NCBI GenBank assembly: GCA_015489145.1
Contig: WGAH01000946.1
Span: 1 to 6,709 of the forward strand
Length of the DNA stretch: 6,709 nucleotides
Source of the DNA: Deltaproteobacteria bacterium
GTDB taxonomy: Bacteria; Myxococcota_A; UBA796; UBA2385
Direction of reading: 5' to 3'
Part shown: positions 1 to 6,709 of the stretch, in pieces
Layout: every line of letters starts with the position of its first letter
Numbering within the stretch: the first letter of the stretch is position 1
Position numbers and translations under genes: made by a program
The notes under the pieces: generated by a model
Databases searched by the model: none
What the model saw: only the letters and a program-made list of their open reading frames with translations
Told to the model about the DNA's origin: nothing

Positions 1-76
1 CCGTCCACCGTGACCACCGCCCCGGCGTCGCCCGCTTCGACAGCTCCCCCGCCGGGGCGGTGGTCACGGTGGACGG
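1..76. repeat. Perfect 26-bp inverted repeat at the window edge (1-26 / 51-76)
   Basis: Bases 1-26 are the exact reverse complement of bases 51-76, with a 24-base spacer at 27-50. The right arm encodes the conserved PEGA stretch around AGAVVTVDG. The left arm, read in the gene's frame, gives a histidine- and arginine-rich segment that does not look native. A perfect 26-bp match is far beyond what base composition alone would give. It may be a real hairpin or a fold-back artefact at a contig end. Confidence 0.9.
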
Positions 77-452
77 CCAGCGCATCGGCACCACCCCGGC
101 CACCTGGACCGGCGGCGAGGCGGGCCGGCGCTACCGGGTGCGGGTGAGCAAGGACGGCTACCGCCCCAGCACCTTCACGATCACCTTCCCCGCCGACGGA
201 GCCTCCGACCACTGGACCGCCACCCTCGAGCCCGCCCCCGCCGCGGCGAAGCCCGGCCGGCTCACCGTCAACGTGCGCGGCGGCTGGGCCAAGGTCTACG
301 TGGACGGAACCTACGTGGACGACACCCCCCTCGTCGACCACGAGGTCCCCGCCGGCACCCACACGGTGCGCGTGGTCAACGAGGCCACCGGGGTCGACGA
401 GTCCCGAACCGTGAAGGTGGGGTCGGGCGCCTCGGAAAAGGTGATCTTCTGA
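3..452 (+). CDS. PEGA-domain protein, C-terminal part (5' end outside window)
   Basis: The frame is open to the left edge, so only the last 149 residues are present. Two PEGA-type beta modules are visible. The first covers about residues 9-79, with SSPAGAVVTVDG, then IGTTP, then a YRVRVSKDGY strand. The second covers about 84-149, with VYVDG, a DDTPL turn and PAGTHTVRVVN. PEGA modules are small surface or periplasmic beta domains often found at the C-terminus of myxobacterial exported proteins and of Ser/Thr kinases; which kind of protein this is cannot be told without the 5' part. The protein ends directly after the second module. The hydrolase gene starts about 40 bases downstream, which suggests cotranscription. 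The first eight or so residues (VHRDHRPG) do not look like PEGA sequence and fall in one arm of a perfect inverted repeat, so they may be artefactual. The PEGA call is firm; the role is unknown. Confidence 0.8.
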   Translation, partial: VHRDHRPGVARFDSSPAGAVVTVDGQRIGTTPATWTGGEAGRRYRVRVSKDGYRPSTFTITFPADGASDHWTATLEPAPAAAKPGRLTVNVRGGWAKVYVDGTYVDDTPLVDHEVPAGTHTVRVVNEATGVDESRTVKVGSGASEKVIF

Positions 453-479
453 TGAGTCCGGGGTGGATCGGCGCGCCCC

Positions 480-487
480 GGAGGAGG
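480..487 (+). promoter_or_regulatory. Strong Shine-Dalgarno site that decides the hydrolase start
   Basis: The bases GGAGGAGG lie 5 bases before the GTG at 493 and 8 before the GTG at 496. The longer in-frame alternative, GTG at 463, has no comparable site upstream and would place this sequence inside the gene. The site therefore favours the 493 or 496 start, which also puts a hydrophobic export signal at the very N-terminus. Confidence 0.65.
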
Positions 488-492
488 CTGCC

Positions 493-1482
493 GTGGTGTT
501 CTGGTTGCTGATGGCCCTGGCCTGTTCCACCCCCGAGCTCGACGAGGGCGCTCCCGCGGCGGTGGGGGTCGCCCGGGCCGCCGAGCCGCCCGCCCGGGCC
601 GAGCGCCGGGCGCGCAAGGGCGGCAAGGCCCGCGGCGGGCGCGCCGCCAACCCGACCACCACCGTCGAGAACCCGCTCAGCAAGGCCACCCTGGCGGTCT
701 ACGTCGAGACGCCCCCCGGCGCGGGCCCCTTTCCCGCCCTCGTCGTCGTCCCCGGCGGCATCCAGTCCGGCCAGGAAACCCTCCGCCCCCCCGACCGCCT
801 GCGCTTCCTCAAGGCCGGCTTCGCGCTGGTGATCTACGACCCGGACGGCCGCGGCCAGAGCGGCGGCACCGAGGACCTCGGCGGCCGGGTCCACCAGGCG
901 GCCCTCAAGGCGGTGGTCGACCTCGCCACCTCGGGCAAGCTCGCCGGCGTGGACCCGGCGCGGGTGGGGCTGCTGAGCATGTCCTACGGCGTCACCGCCG
1001 CCACCGGGATGCTCGCGACCTACGGGGCGCGGGGGCTCAAGTTCTACATCGACTGGGAGGGGCCCGCCGACCGCACCTACTCGGCGGGCTGCGGCCGCGA
1101 CCTCGACTACGGCCCGGCCCACAACATCCCCTGGGGCGACTGCGACGACGACAAGTTCTGGAACCAGCGCGAGGCCGTGCGCTTCATCGGCAAGGTGCCG
1201 ATCCCCTACCAGCGGGTGCAGCGGGCGAAGGACCACGCCCAGCCCGACCTCTCGCACGCCCTGGAGCTGGTGGAGGCCGCCGAGAAGGGCAAGGTGCCCT
1301 GGGTGCGCCTCAACGACGACCCGCCGGGCAAGCCCTACACCTCGCTGGCGCAGATCCGCGGGCTGCCCAACACCGAGGAGGTCAGCGCCTACAACGTCAA
1401 GTACGCCCGCGAGCTGATGGAGCAGACCACCGGCCAGCCCGTGGAACCCGCCGAGCTTCCCGACCGCCCGCCCCGGCGCTGA
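493..1482 (+). CDS. Probable lipoprotein with alpha/beta-hydrolase fold
   Basis: From GTG 493 the product is 329 residues. The N-terminus VVFWLLMALAC is a short hydrophobic signal ending in a Cys (residue 11) followed by STPE, which suggests lipidation, although the lipobox is imperfect (A-L-A-C, and no basic residue before it). A basic, low-complexity linker follows (about 25-55). The hydrolase core then runs from about 70, with PALVVVPGG (oxyanion-hole-type strand), YDPDGRGQSGG, and the elbow GLLSMSYG whose likely nucleophile is Ser164. A KDHAQPDLSH segment at about 246-255 resembles the acid-bearing loop of this fold. The elbow is S-x-S-x-G rather than G-x-S-x-G. No His occurs after residue 255, where the catalytic His is normally found. 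It could be an esterase or peptidase with a rearranged triad, or an inactive binding protein. A start at GTG 463 would add 10 residues. The substrate is unknown. Confidence 0.75.
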   Translation: MVFWLLMALACSTPELDEGAPAAVGVARAAEPPARAERRARKGGKARGGRAANPTTTVENPLSKATLAVYVETPPGAGPFPALVVVPGGIQSGQETLRPPDRLRFLKAGFALVIYDPDGRGQSGGTEDLGGRVHQAALKAVVDLATSGKLAGVDPARVGLLSMSYGVTAATGMLATYGARGLKFYIDWEGPADRTYSAGCGRDLDYGPAHNIPWGDCDDDKFWNQREAVRFIGKVPIPYQRVQRAKDHAQPDLSHALELVEAAEKGKVPWVRLNDDPPGKPYTSLAQIRGLPNTEEVSAYNVKYARELMEQTTGQPVEPAELPDRPPRR

Positions 1483-1520
1483 GGCGGGGGGCTGGCCCGC
1501 GATGGCGGTGATATCGTGAC

Positions 1521-1533
1521 GCGCCGGAGGCGC
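1521..1533 (+). promoter_or_regulatory. Small hairpin overlapping the Shine-Dalgarno of the TPR-PEGA gene
   Basis: GCGCC (1521-1525), a GGA loop and GGCGC (1529-1533) can form a five-pair stem. The ribosome-binding sequence CGGAGG (1525-1530) falls in its loop and right arm, 8 bases before the GTG at 1539. Folding would mask the site. In DNA this G+C-rich a five-pair stem may well be chance. Confidence 0.3.
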
Positions 1534-1538
1534 CGCCC

Positions 1539-2810
1539 GTGATCCCCGCCCTCATGATCCTGCTCGCCAGCGAGGCCCTGGCGGGCCGCACCACCGAGGT
1601 GGCCGTCGTCGGCCTGCACGTGCGCGGCCTGTCCGACGACGAGGCGGTGGCCGCCGCCGACGCGCTGGTCGCGGCCATCGACGACACCGGCCGGCTCGAA
1701 GCCGTGCCCCCGGGAGAGGTGCGGGCCCGCATCGCCGGCCGCGAGCAGCTCATCCTCGAGGACCTCTTCCTGAGCGAGGGCCGCCGGCACCTCGACGAGG
1801 GTCGCATCCTCTACGAGCGCGCCGACTTCGAGGCCGCCGCCGAGTCCCTGTCCCGGGCGGTGGACGAGCTCGAGTCCGGCCAGCTCGGCACCACCGCCCC
1901 GCGCGACCTCGTCGAGGCGCTGCTGCTCCTCGGCCAGACCCACCTGAGCCTCGGCGACCAGGACGCCGCCCGCGCCGACTACGCCCGGGTCGTCGTCCTC
2001 GACCCCACCCGGCGCCTCGACCCGGTCAACTACCCGCCCAAGATCGTGCGCTTCTACGACGCCGTCCGCGAGCAGACGCTCGGCCGGGCCAGGGCCAGCC
2101 TGGTGGTGAGGGCCCCGGAAGGCACCCGCGTCTACGTGGACGGCCACGAGATCCTCGGCGAGCAGGCCCTCTCGCTGCCCCCGGGCGCCCACTACGCCCT
2201 CGCGGTGGGCGAGGACGGCCGGCGCGACTTCGCCCGCCTCGACCTCCAGCCCGGCAGCCGGCACACCTGGGAACCCCAGCTCGACGCCCGCGTCCTCGCG
2301 CGCCCCTCGGGCACCCCCGAGGGCCGGTCGGACCAGGTCGAGCGCCTGTACCGCTCGCTCGGCGAGCACGCCGGCACGCCGCTGGTGGTGCTCGGCGGCG
2401 AGGTGGGCGCCGACCGGGTGGCGCTCCAGCTCTACGAGCCCGCCACCGGCAACTTCTCGAAGTACGTCACCGCGCCGGCCGACGCCGACCCCGTGGGCGC
2501 GGCCCTCGACCTCGTGCCCACCCTCGCCCGCTACGTCACCGACGAGGGCACCCTTCGCACCGACCGGGTGGGGGTCGAGGTCGCCCCGCTCTACATCTCC
2601 GACAACCCGCTGATCTCCAGCATCCTCCTCGATCCGCAGCCCATCGTCGAGACCGTCACCGTCACCCGCGGGCCGCCGTGGTACCTGTGGGCCGGGGTCG
2701 GCGTCGCCGCCGCCGGCGGAGCGGCCGGGGCGGTGTGGGCCGTCCTCGCCAGCCAGCAGCCCGAGCCCGCCGGCGACCAGGGCACGATCACGGTGGGGCC
2801 CTTCCCCTGA
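1539..2810 (+). CDS. Exported TPR-PEGA protein with C-terminal membrane segment
   Basis: 423 residues from GTG 1539, which has a Shine-Dalgarno CGGAGG at 1525-1530. Residues 1-15 (MIPALMILLASEALA) look like a short signal peptide cleaved before Gly16. Residues 18-75 form an alpha/beta segment (TEVAVVGLHVRGLS, then DALVAAIDDTGRLEAV) that resembles the start of TolB/FlgO/CsgG-type domains; this is a weak likeness. TPR-like helices follow at about 80-157, including LLLGQTHLSLGDQDAARADY. A PEGA module lies at about 186-247 (VYVDGHEILG, then PPGAHYALAV). An uncharacterised alpha/beta region runs to about 375. A membrane segment follows at about 381-404 (WYLWAGVGVAAAGGAAGAVW), then a short tail ending GTITVGPFP. 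This domain order is common in uncharacterised myxobacterial envelope proteins. A scaffold or periplasmic binding role is likely; no enzymatic motif was seen. It lies 56 bases after the hydrolase gene. Confidence 0.82.
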   Translation: MIPALMILLASEALAGRTTEVAVVGLHVRGLSDDEAVAAADALVAAIDDTGRLEAVPPGEVRARIAGREQLILEDLFLSEGRRHLDEGRILYERADFEAAAESLSRAVDELESGQLGTTAPRDLVEALLLLGQTHLSLGDQDAARADYARVVVLDPTRRLDPVNYPPKIVRFYDAVREQTLGRARASLVVRAPEGTRVYVDGHEILGEQALSLPPGAHYALAVGEDGRRDFARLDLQPGSRHTWEPQLDARVLARPSGTPEGRSDQVERLYRSLGEHAGTPLVVLGGEVGADRVALQLYEPATGNFSKYVTAPADADPVGAALDLVPTLARYVTDEGTLRTDRVGVEVAPLYISDNPLISSILLDPQPIVETVTVTRGPPWYLWAGVGVAAAGGAAGAVWAVLASQQPEPAGDQGTITVGPFP

Positions 2811-2892
2811 TCGGCGGCTCCGGGCCGCTTCCCGACCCGGCCGCCCCTCGCCCGCCGGCCGCGGCCGGATAGGGCAGGCGGCGGAGGCGACG

Positions 2893-4398
2893 ATGGCGCG
2901 GTGGCGCTCCTGGTTGGTGATCGGCTGGCTCGGTCTCGTCGGCGGCGGCGCGCGGGCCGGCGGGGTGGCCGATGCCGAGCGCCTCCTGGCCGCCGGCCGG
3001 GTGGCGGAGGCCGAGCGCCTCCTGGCCGGGCGCCTCGCCGGCGCCGACGGCAGCCCCCTCGGCGCCGAGCCCCTCGACGTGGCCGCCGCCGAGCTGTGGG
3101 TGGACGTGCTGGTGAACACCGGGAGGGCCGAGGCGGCGCGGGCCGCCTGCGCCGCCCGCACCGAGCGCGACCCCGACGAGGCGGACGCCTGGTACCTCCT
3201 CGGCCGGGCCGAGACCGACCCGGCGAAGGCCGAGGCGGCCTACCGCGAGGCGCTGGCCCGCGACGGGGGCCACGCCCGCGCCTGGATGGGGCTCGGCAGC
3301 GTGCTCCAGGCCCGGGGCGACGCCGCGGCGGCCGACGCCTACCGCCGGGCCATCGCCGGCGACCCCGGCCTCGAGGAGGCCTGGCGCGGCCTGGTGATCG
3401 CGCTGGACGACGCCGGCCGGCGCGAGGCGGCGGTGCGGGCCGCTCGGGAGGGCGTGGCGGCCAACCCCGACGCCGCCCCGCTCTGGCTGGCGTGGGCGGC
3501 CCTCGACAAGCCCGGCCGCATCGGCATCCTGGAGCAGGCCACCGCCCGGCTGCCCGGCGAGGCCGTGCTGTGGGTGGAGCTGGCCCGCAACCGCTTCGAG
3601 GCGAGCGACTGGCCGGGCGCCCTCGCCGCCTACGACCGCGCCCTGGCCCTGGACGGCGACGACGCCGACCTGCGCCTGGAGCGGGCGGTCACCGCCGAGG
3701 TGGCCGGCGGGGCCCTGCGCCCCGAGGACGCCGCCACCCTCCTGTCGCTGCGCTCGGCCCGCGACCTCTCCTCGCGGCGGGCCGAGCTCGACGGCCTCGT
3801 CGCCCGCAACCCGGCCTCGGCCCGGGCCCGCATGGTGCGCGGCAACGTCCTGGCGGCGGCGGCGGGGGTGCTGCCGGCCGGCGATCCGGGGCGGGCCGAG
3901 CTCCTCGACCGGGCCGAGGCCGACCTGCGCGGGGCGGTGGACCTCAACCCGGCCGACCCCGACGGCCTCGGCGCCCTGGGCAGCTTCCTCGTGGCCCGCC
4001 GCCGGGCGGCCGAGGCGGTGCCCCTCCTCGACCGCGCCGTCGAGCTGCGGCCCGACGACGTGTCCCTGGCGGTGCTGGCGGCCCTGGCGCTCGGCGAGGC
4101 CGGCCAGCCCGCCGAGGCCGAGGCGCGGCTGCTGGCGGCGGCGAAGCGCTTTCCCGACAGCGTGGGGCCGCCGGTGGCCCTCGCCCGCCTGCGGCTGGGC
4201 ACCGGGCGCCGGGACGAGGCCGTGGACGGGCTCCTGGCGGCCCTCGTCGCGCGCCCCGACCCGGAGTTGGCGGTGGCCCTGGCCTCGGCGGCCCGCCAGG
4301 CCGGCCGCGAGGCCGACGCCGCCGCCGCCCTGCGCGACGCGGCGAAGCGCACCGGCGACGCCCGGCTGGCGAAGGTGGCCGAGGCCCTCGCCCCCTGA
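2893..4398 (+). CDS. Periplasmic tetratricopeptide-repeat protein
   Basis: 501 residues from ATG 2893, preceded by GGAGG at 2883-2887. The N-terminus has a basic start (MARWR), a hydrophobic core (SWLVIGWLGLVGGG) and an ARA cleavage site near residue 22, so the protein is probably exported. The rest is almost entirely helical TPR-like repeats. Clear units lie near 96-157 (AWYLLGRAE and AWMGLGSVLQARGD), 225-254 (YDRALALDGDD), 340-386 (AEADLRGAVDLNPADPD, then LLDRAVELRPDD) and 388-485. Between about 265 and 335 the repeat pattern is poor. Near the N-terminus, residues 25-36 and 37-48 are a 12-residue tandem duplication (AERLLA core). There are no catalytic motifs. TPR arrays bind partner proteins, so an adaptor role among the neighbouring envelope proteins is plausible but not shown. 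The gap from the previous gene is 82 bases. Confidence 0.85.
   Translation: MARWRSWLVIGWLGLVGGGARAGGVADAERLLAAGRVAEAERLLAGRLAGADGSPLGAEPLDVAAAELWVDVLVNTGRAEAARAACAARTERDPDEADAWYLLGRAETDPAKAEAAYREALARDGGHARAWMGLGSVLQARGDAAAADAYRRAIAGDPGLEEAWRGLVIALDDAGRREAAVRAAREGVAANPDAAPLWLAWAALDKPGRIGILEQATARLPGEAVLWVELARNRFEASDWPGALAAYDRALALDGDDADLRLERAVTAEVAGGALRPEDAATLLSLRSARDLSSRRAELDGLVARNPASARARMVRGNVLAAAAGVLPAGDPGRAELLDRAEADLRGAVDLNPADPDGLGALGSFLVARRRAAEAVPLLDRAVELRPDDVSLAVLAALALGEAGQPAEAEARLLAAAKRFPDSVGPPVALARLRLGTGRRDEAVDGLLAALVARPDPELAVALASAARQAGREADAAAALRDAAKRTGDARLAKVAEALAP
2974..3028 (+). repeat. Tandem 36-base duplication within the TPR gene
   Basis: A 19-base segment at 2974-2992 recurs exactly at 3010-3028, a period of 36 bases or 12 codons. 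The flanking bases are also similar (GTGGCCGAT versus GTGGCGGAG). It encodes the repeated AERLLA helix at the mature N-terminus. Identity at the nucleotide level suggests a recent duplication, though strong G+C codon bias raises the chance of convergence. Confidence 0.7.
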
Positions 4399-4546
4399 GC
4401 GGGGCGTTCCACGCGCACAACGGCCGGCAACGCCGCGATTCCGCCGTCGTTCACGGCCCCCTCGCCGCCCCGTCCTTGCGGTGTTCCACGGCCCCGCGTT
4501 ACCGGGTGCGACCCCGCCGGCGGTGTGGCCGGCTCCGGTGTCCGCC
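4399..4546 (+). other. Spacer before the endopeptidase gene with repeated GTTC(C)ACG
   Basis: This 148-base gap is the longest between the rightward genes and is less strongly G+C-biased in places. GTTCCACG occurs at 4406-4413 and 4483-4490. A variant GTTCACG at 4449-4455, like the third copy, is followed by GCCCC. No good sigma-70 promoter and no GG-N10-GC sigma-54 promoter was found in it. The repeats could be regulator sites, but three short similar words are weak evidence. An in-frame GTG at 4481 could start the downstream gene but has no Shine-Dalgarno. Confidence 0.3.
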
Positions 4547-5227
4547 GTGTCCTCCCGCCTGCCCGCCCTCGCCCTCCTCGCCCTCGCGGTTCCCGCGGCG
4601 CGCGCCGAGACCGTCGGCCCCTTCCTCGACGACGTGCTCGACACGGGCTTCGTCGACGAGGAGCCCGCCCCCTGCTCCACCACGACGCTGCGCGACGGCG
4701 TGCAGCTCCCCCCGGCCCCGGGCCTCTACAAGCGCTGGCACCCGGATCGCGAGTGGGGCACCCCGACGATGATCGAGGTGCTCACCACGGTGGCCGAGCG
4801 CATGGCCTGGCTCGCCCCCGACGCCGACCCCATCGTCATCGGCGACATCAGCGCCCGCGGCGGCGGCTACCTCGCCGGCCACCGCTCCCACCGGGGCGGC
4901 ATCGACGCCGACATCGGCATCTACTGGGGCGACGGCCGGCAGTACCAGCAGGGCTTCATCCCGGTGCGCCCCGACCAGCTCGACGCCCGCACCACCTGGC
5001 TGCTCATCCGGGCCCTGTTCGACACGGGCCAGGTCGAGCGCATCCTCCTCGACCGCTCGCTCATTCGCGTGATCCGCGACTGGACGGTCGAGAGCGGCAC
5101 GCTCACGCCGGCCGAGGCCCGGGCGATCTTCCCGCCGCCGGGCGAGTACGTCTGGAACGAGACCGGCGTGGTCCACCACGTCGACGGCCACAAGCACCAC
5201 ATGCACGTGCGCCTGCGCTGCCCCTGA
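4547..5227 (+). CDS. Penicillin-insensitive murein endopeptidase, MepA-like (M74)
   Basis: This is a secreted zinc peptidase predicted to cut peptide cross-links in peptidoglycan in the periplasm. From GTG 4547 it is 226 residues with a textbook signal peptide, MSSRLPALALLALAVPAARA, cleaved before ETVGP. GTG 4538 (three residues longer) is equally possible, and GTG 4481 would place a non-signal-like stretch in front. The family metal signature is present: GHRSHRGGIDADI, where His115 and Asp122 match the zinc ligands of MepA in the S-H-x2-G-x3-D pattern, and HKHHMHVRLRCP at the C-terminus, where His218 and His220 match the other active-site histidines. It is shorter than E. coli MepA (about 270 residues) but keeps the whole core. 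Cys43 and Cys225 are the only cysteines in the mature protein and could form a disulfide. The upstream genes encode other envelope proteins. The symbol mepA is not assigned because this is a distant homologue. Confidence 0.88.
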   Translation: MSSRLPALALLALAVPAARAETVGPFLDDVLDTGFVDEEPAPCSTTTLRDGVQLPPAPGLYKRWHPDREWGTPTMIEVLTTVAERMAWLAPDADPIVIGDISARGGGYLAGHRSHRGGIDADIGIYWGDGRQYQQGFIPVRPDQLDARTTWLLIRALFDTGQVERILLDRSLIRVIRDWTVESGTLTPAEARAIFPPPGEYVWNETGVVHHVDGHKHHMHVRLRCP

Positions 5228-5236
5228 GGGCGGGGA

Positions 5237-6670
<1,434 letters not shown>

Positions 6671-6691
6671 GCGCCCAAGGTACACGCCCCC

Positions 6692-6706
6692 GTTGCGACA
6701 TGCAAC
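6692..6706. promoter_or_regulatory. Dyad GTTGC-N5-GCAAC upstream of the sigma-54 activator
   Basis: Perfect five-base arms (6692-6696 and 6702-6706) flank a GACAT spacer, 21 bases before the activator's ATG. The size and N5 spacing resemble binding sites of Fis-type helix-turn-helix activators such as NtrC (TGCACC-N5-GGTGCA). It could be an autoregulatory operator or an enhancer for an unseen divergent gene. The window ends three bases later, so the context cannot be judged. Confidence 0.4.
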
Positions 6707-6709
6707 ACC

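Noticed and set aside
2855..2868. A perfect 14-base palindrome in the gap before the TPR gene
   Set aside because: It consists only of C and G, with no loop and no T-tract, so it is not an intrinsic terminator. Such palindromes are common at this base composition.
376..3161. Long minus-strand open frames over the hydrolase and TPR-PEGA genes
   Set aside because: They have no recognisable domains and a composition typical of antisense frames in G+C-rich DNA. The plus-strand frames have signal sequences, Shine-Dalgarno sites and domain motifs.
4476..4504. A possible sigma-70 promoter (TTGCGG, 17-base spacer, TTACCG)
   Set aside because: The -10 element shares almost nothing with TATAAT, so only the -35-like word and the spacing support it.
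2788..4683. A 631-codon open frame on the minus strand across the TPR gene
   Set aside because: The translation is low-complexity Gly/Ala/Arg/Val with no domain. It mirrors the TPR gene, whose G/C-ending codons suppress stops on the opposite strand. The plus-strand frame has a signal peptide, a Shine-Dalgarno site and clear TPRs.
2901..4772. A 623-codon plus-strand open frame in another phase over the TPR gene
   Set aside because: It encodes almost only Arg, Gly, Pro and Ala, as expected from a shifted reading of a very G+C-rich gene, and it runs into the endopeptidase gene.
6690..6709. A sigma-54 -12 element (TTGCA) upstream of the activator
   Set aside because: The matching -24 element would lie beyond the window edge, so it cannot be assessed.

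Overview
The window is very G+C-rich DNA in which nearly every codon ends in G or C. It is packed with exported proteins carrying PEGA and TPR domains and has a stand-alone sigma-54-dependent activator. This combination suggests a member of the Myxococcota or a related delta-proteobacterial-type lineage. That placement is inference from composition and gene content; there is no rRNA or marker gene to confirm it.

Layout: five genes read rightward (1-5227) and one reads leftward (5237-6670). From the left they are: the 3' end of a PEGA-domain protein; a probable lipoprotein with an alpha/beta-hydrolase fold; a signal-peptide-bearing TPR-PEGA protein with a C-terminal membrane segment; a periplasmic TPR-repeat protein; and a MepA-like (M74) zinc murein endopeptidase. 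A PAS / AAA+ / Fis-type-HTH sigma-54 enhancer-binding protein then converges on the endopeptidase gene, with only 9 bases between the two stop codons. No RNA gene, insertion sequence, CRISPR array or clear intrinsic terminator was seen, and no stretch over 300 bases lacks a gene.

How the genes may work together: all five rightward genes appear to encode envelope proteins. The first four are spaced 40-82 bases apart and could be one transcript. The 148-base gap before the endopeptidase gene leaves room for its own promoter. The scaffold-type domains (PEGA, TPR) beside a peptidoglycan-cleaving enzyme suggest a cell-envelope role, but nothing shows that the products interact. The sigma-54 activator has no receiver domain and carries a three-cysteine motif in its PAS domain, so it probably senses its signal directly. 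Its targets are not visible here. A 15-base dyad just upstream of it is a candidate autoregulatory site.

The most unusual features are a perfect 26-bp inverted repeat at the extreme left edge (1-26 with 51-76), which may be a fold-back assembly artefact; an alpha/beta-hydrolase lipoprotein without a canonical nucleophile elbow or late catalytic His; and the cysteine-bearing PAS domain of the activator. I do not see convincing evidence of a wholly new system in this window.
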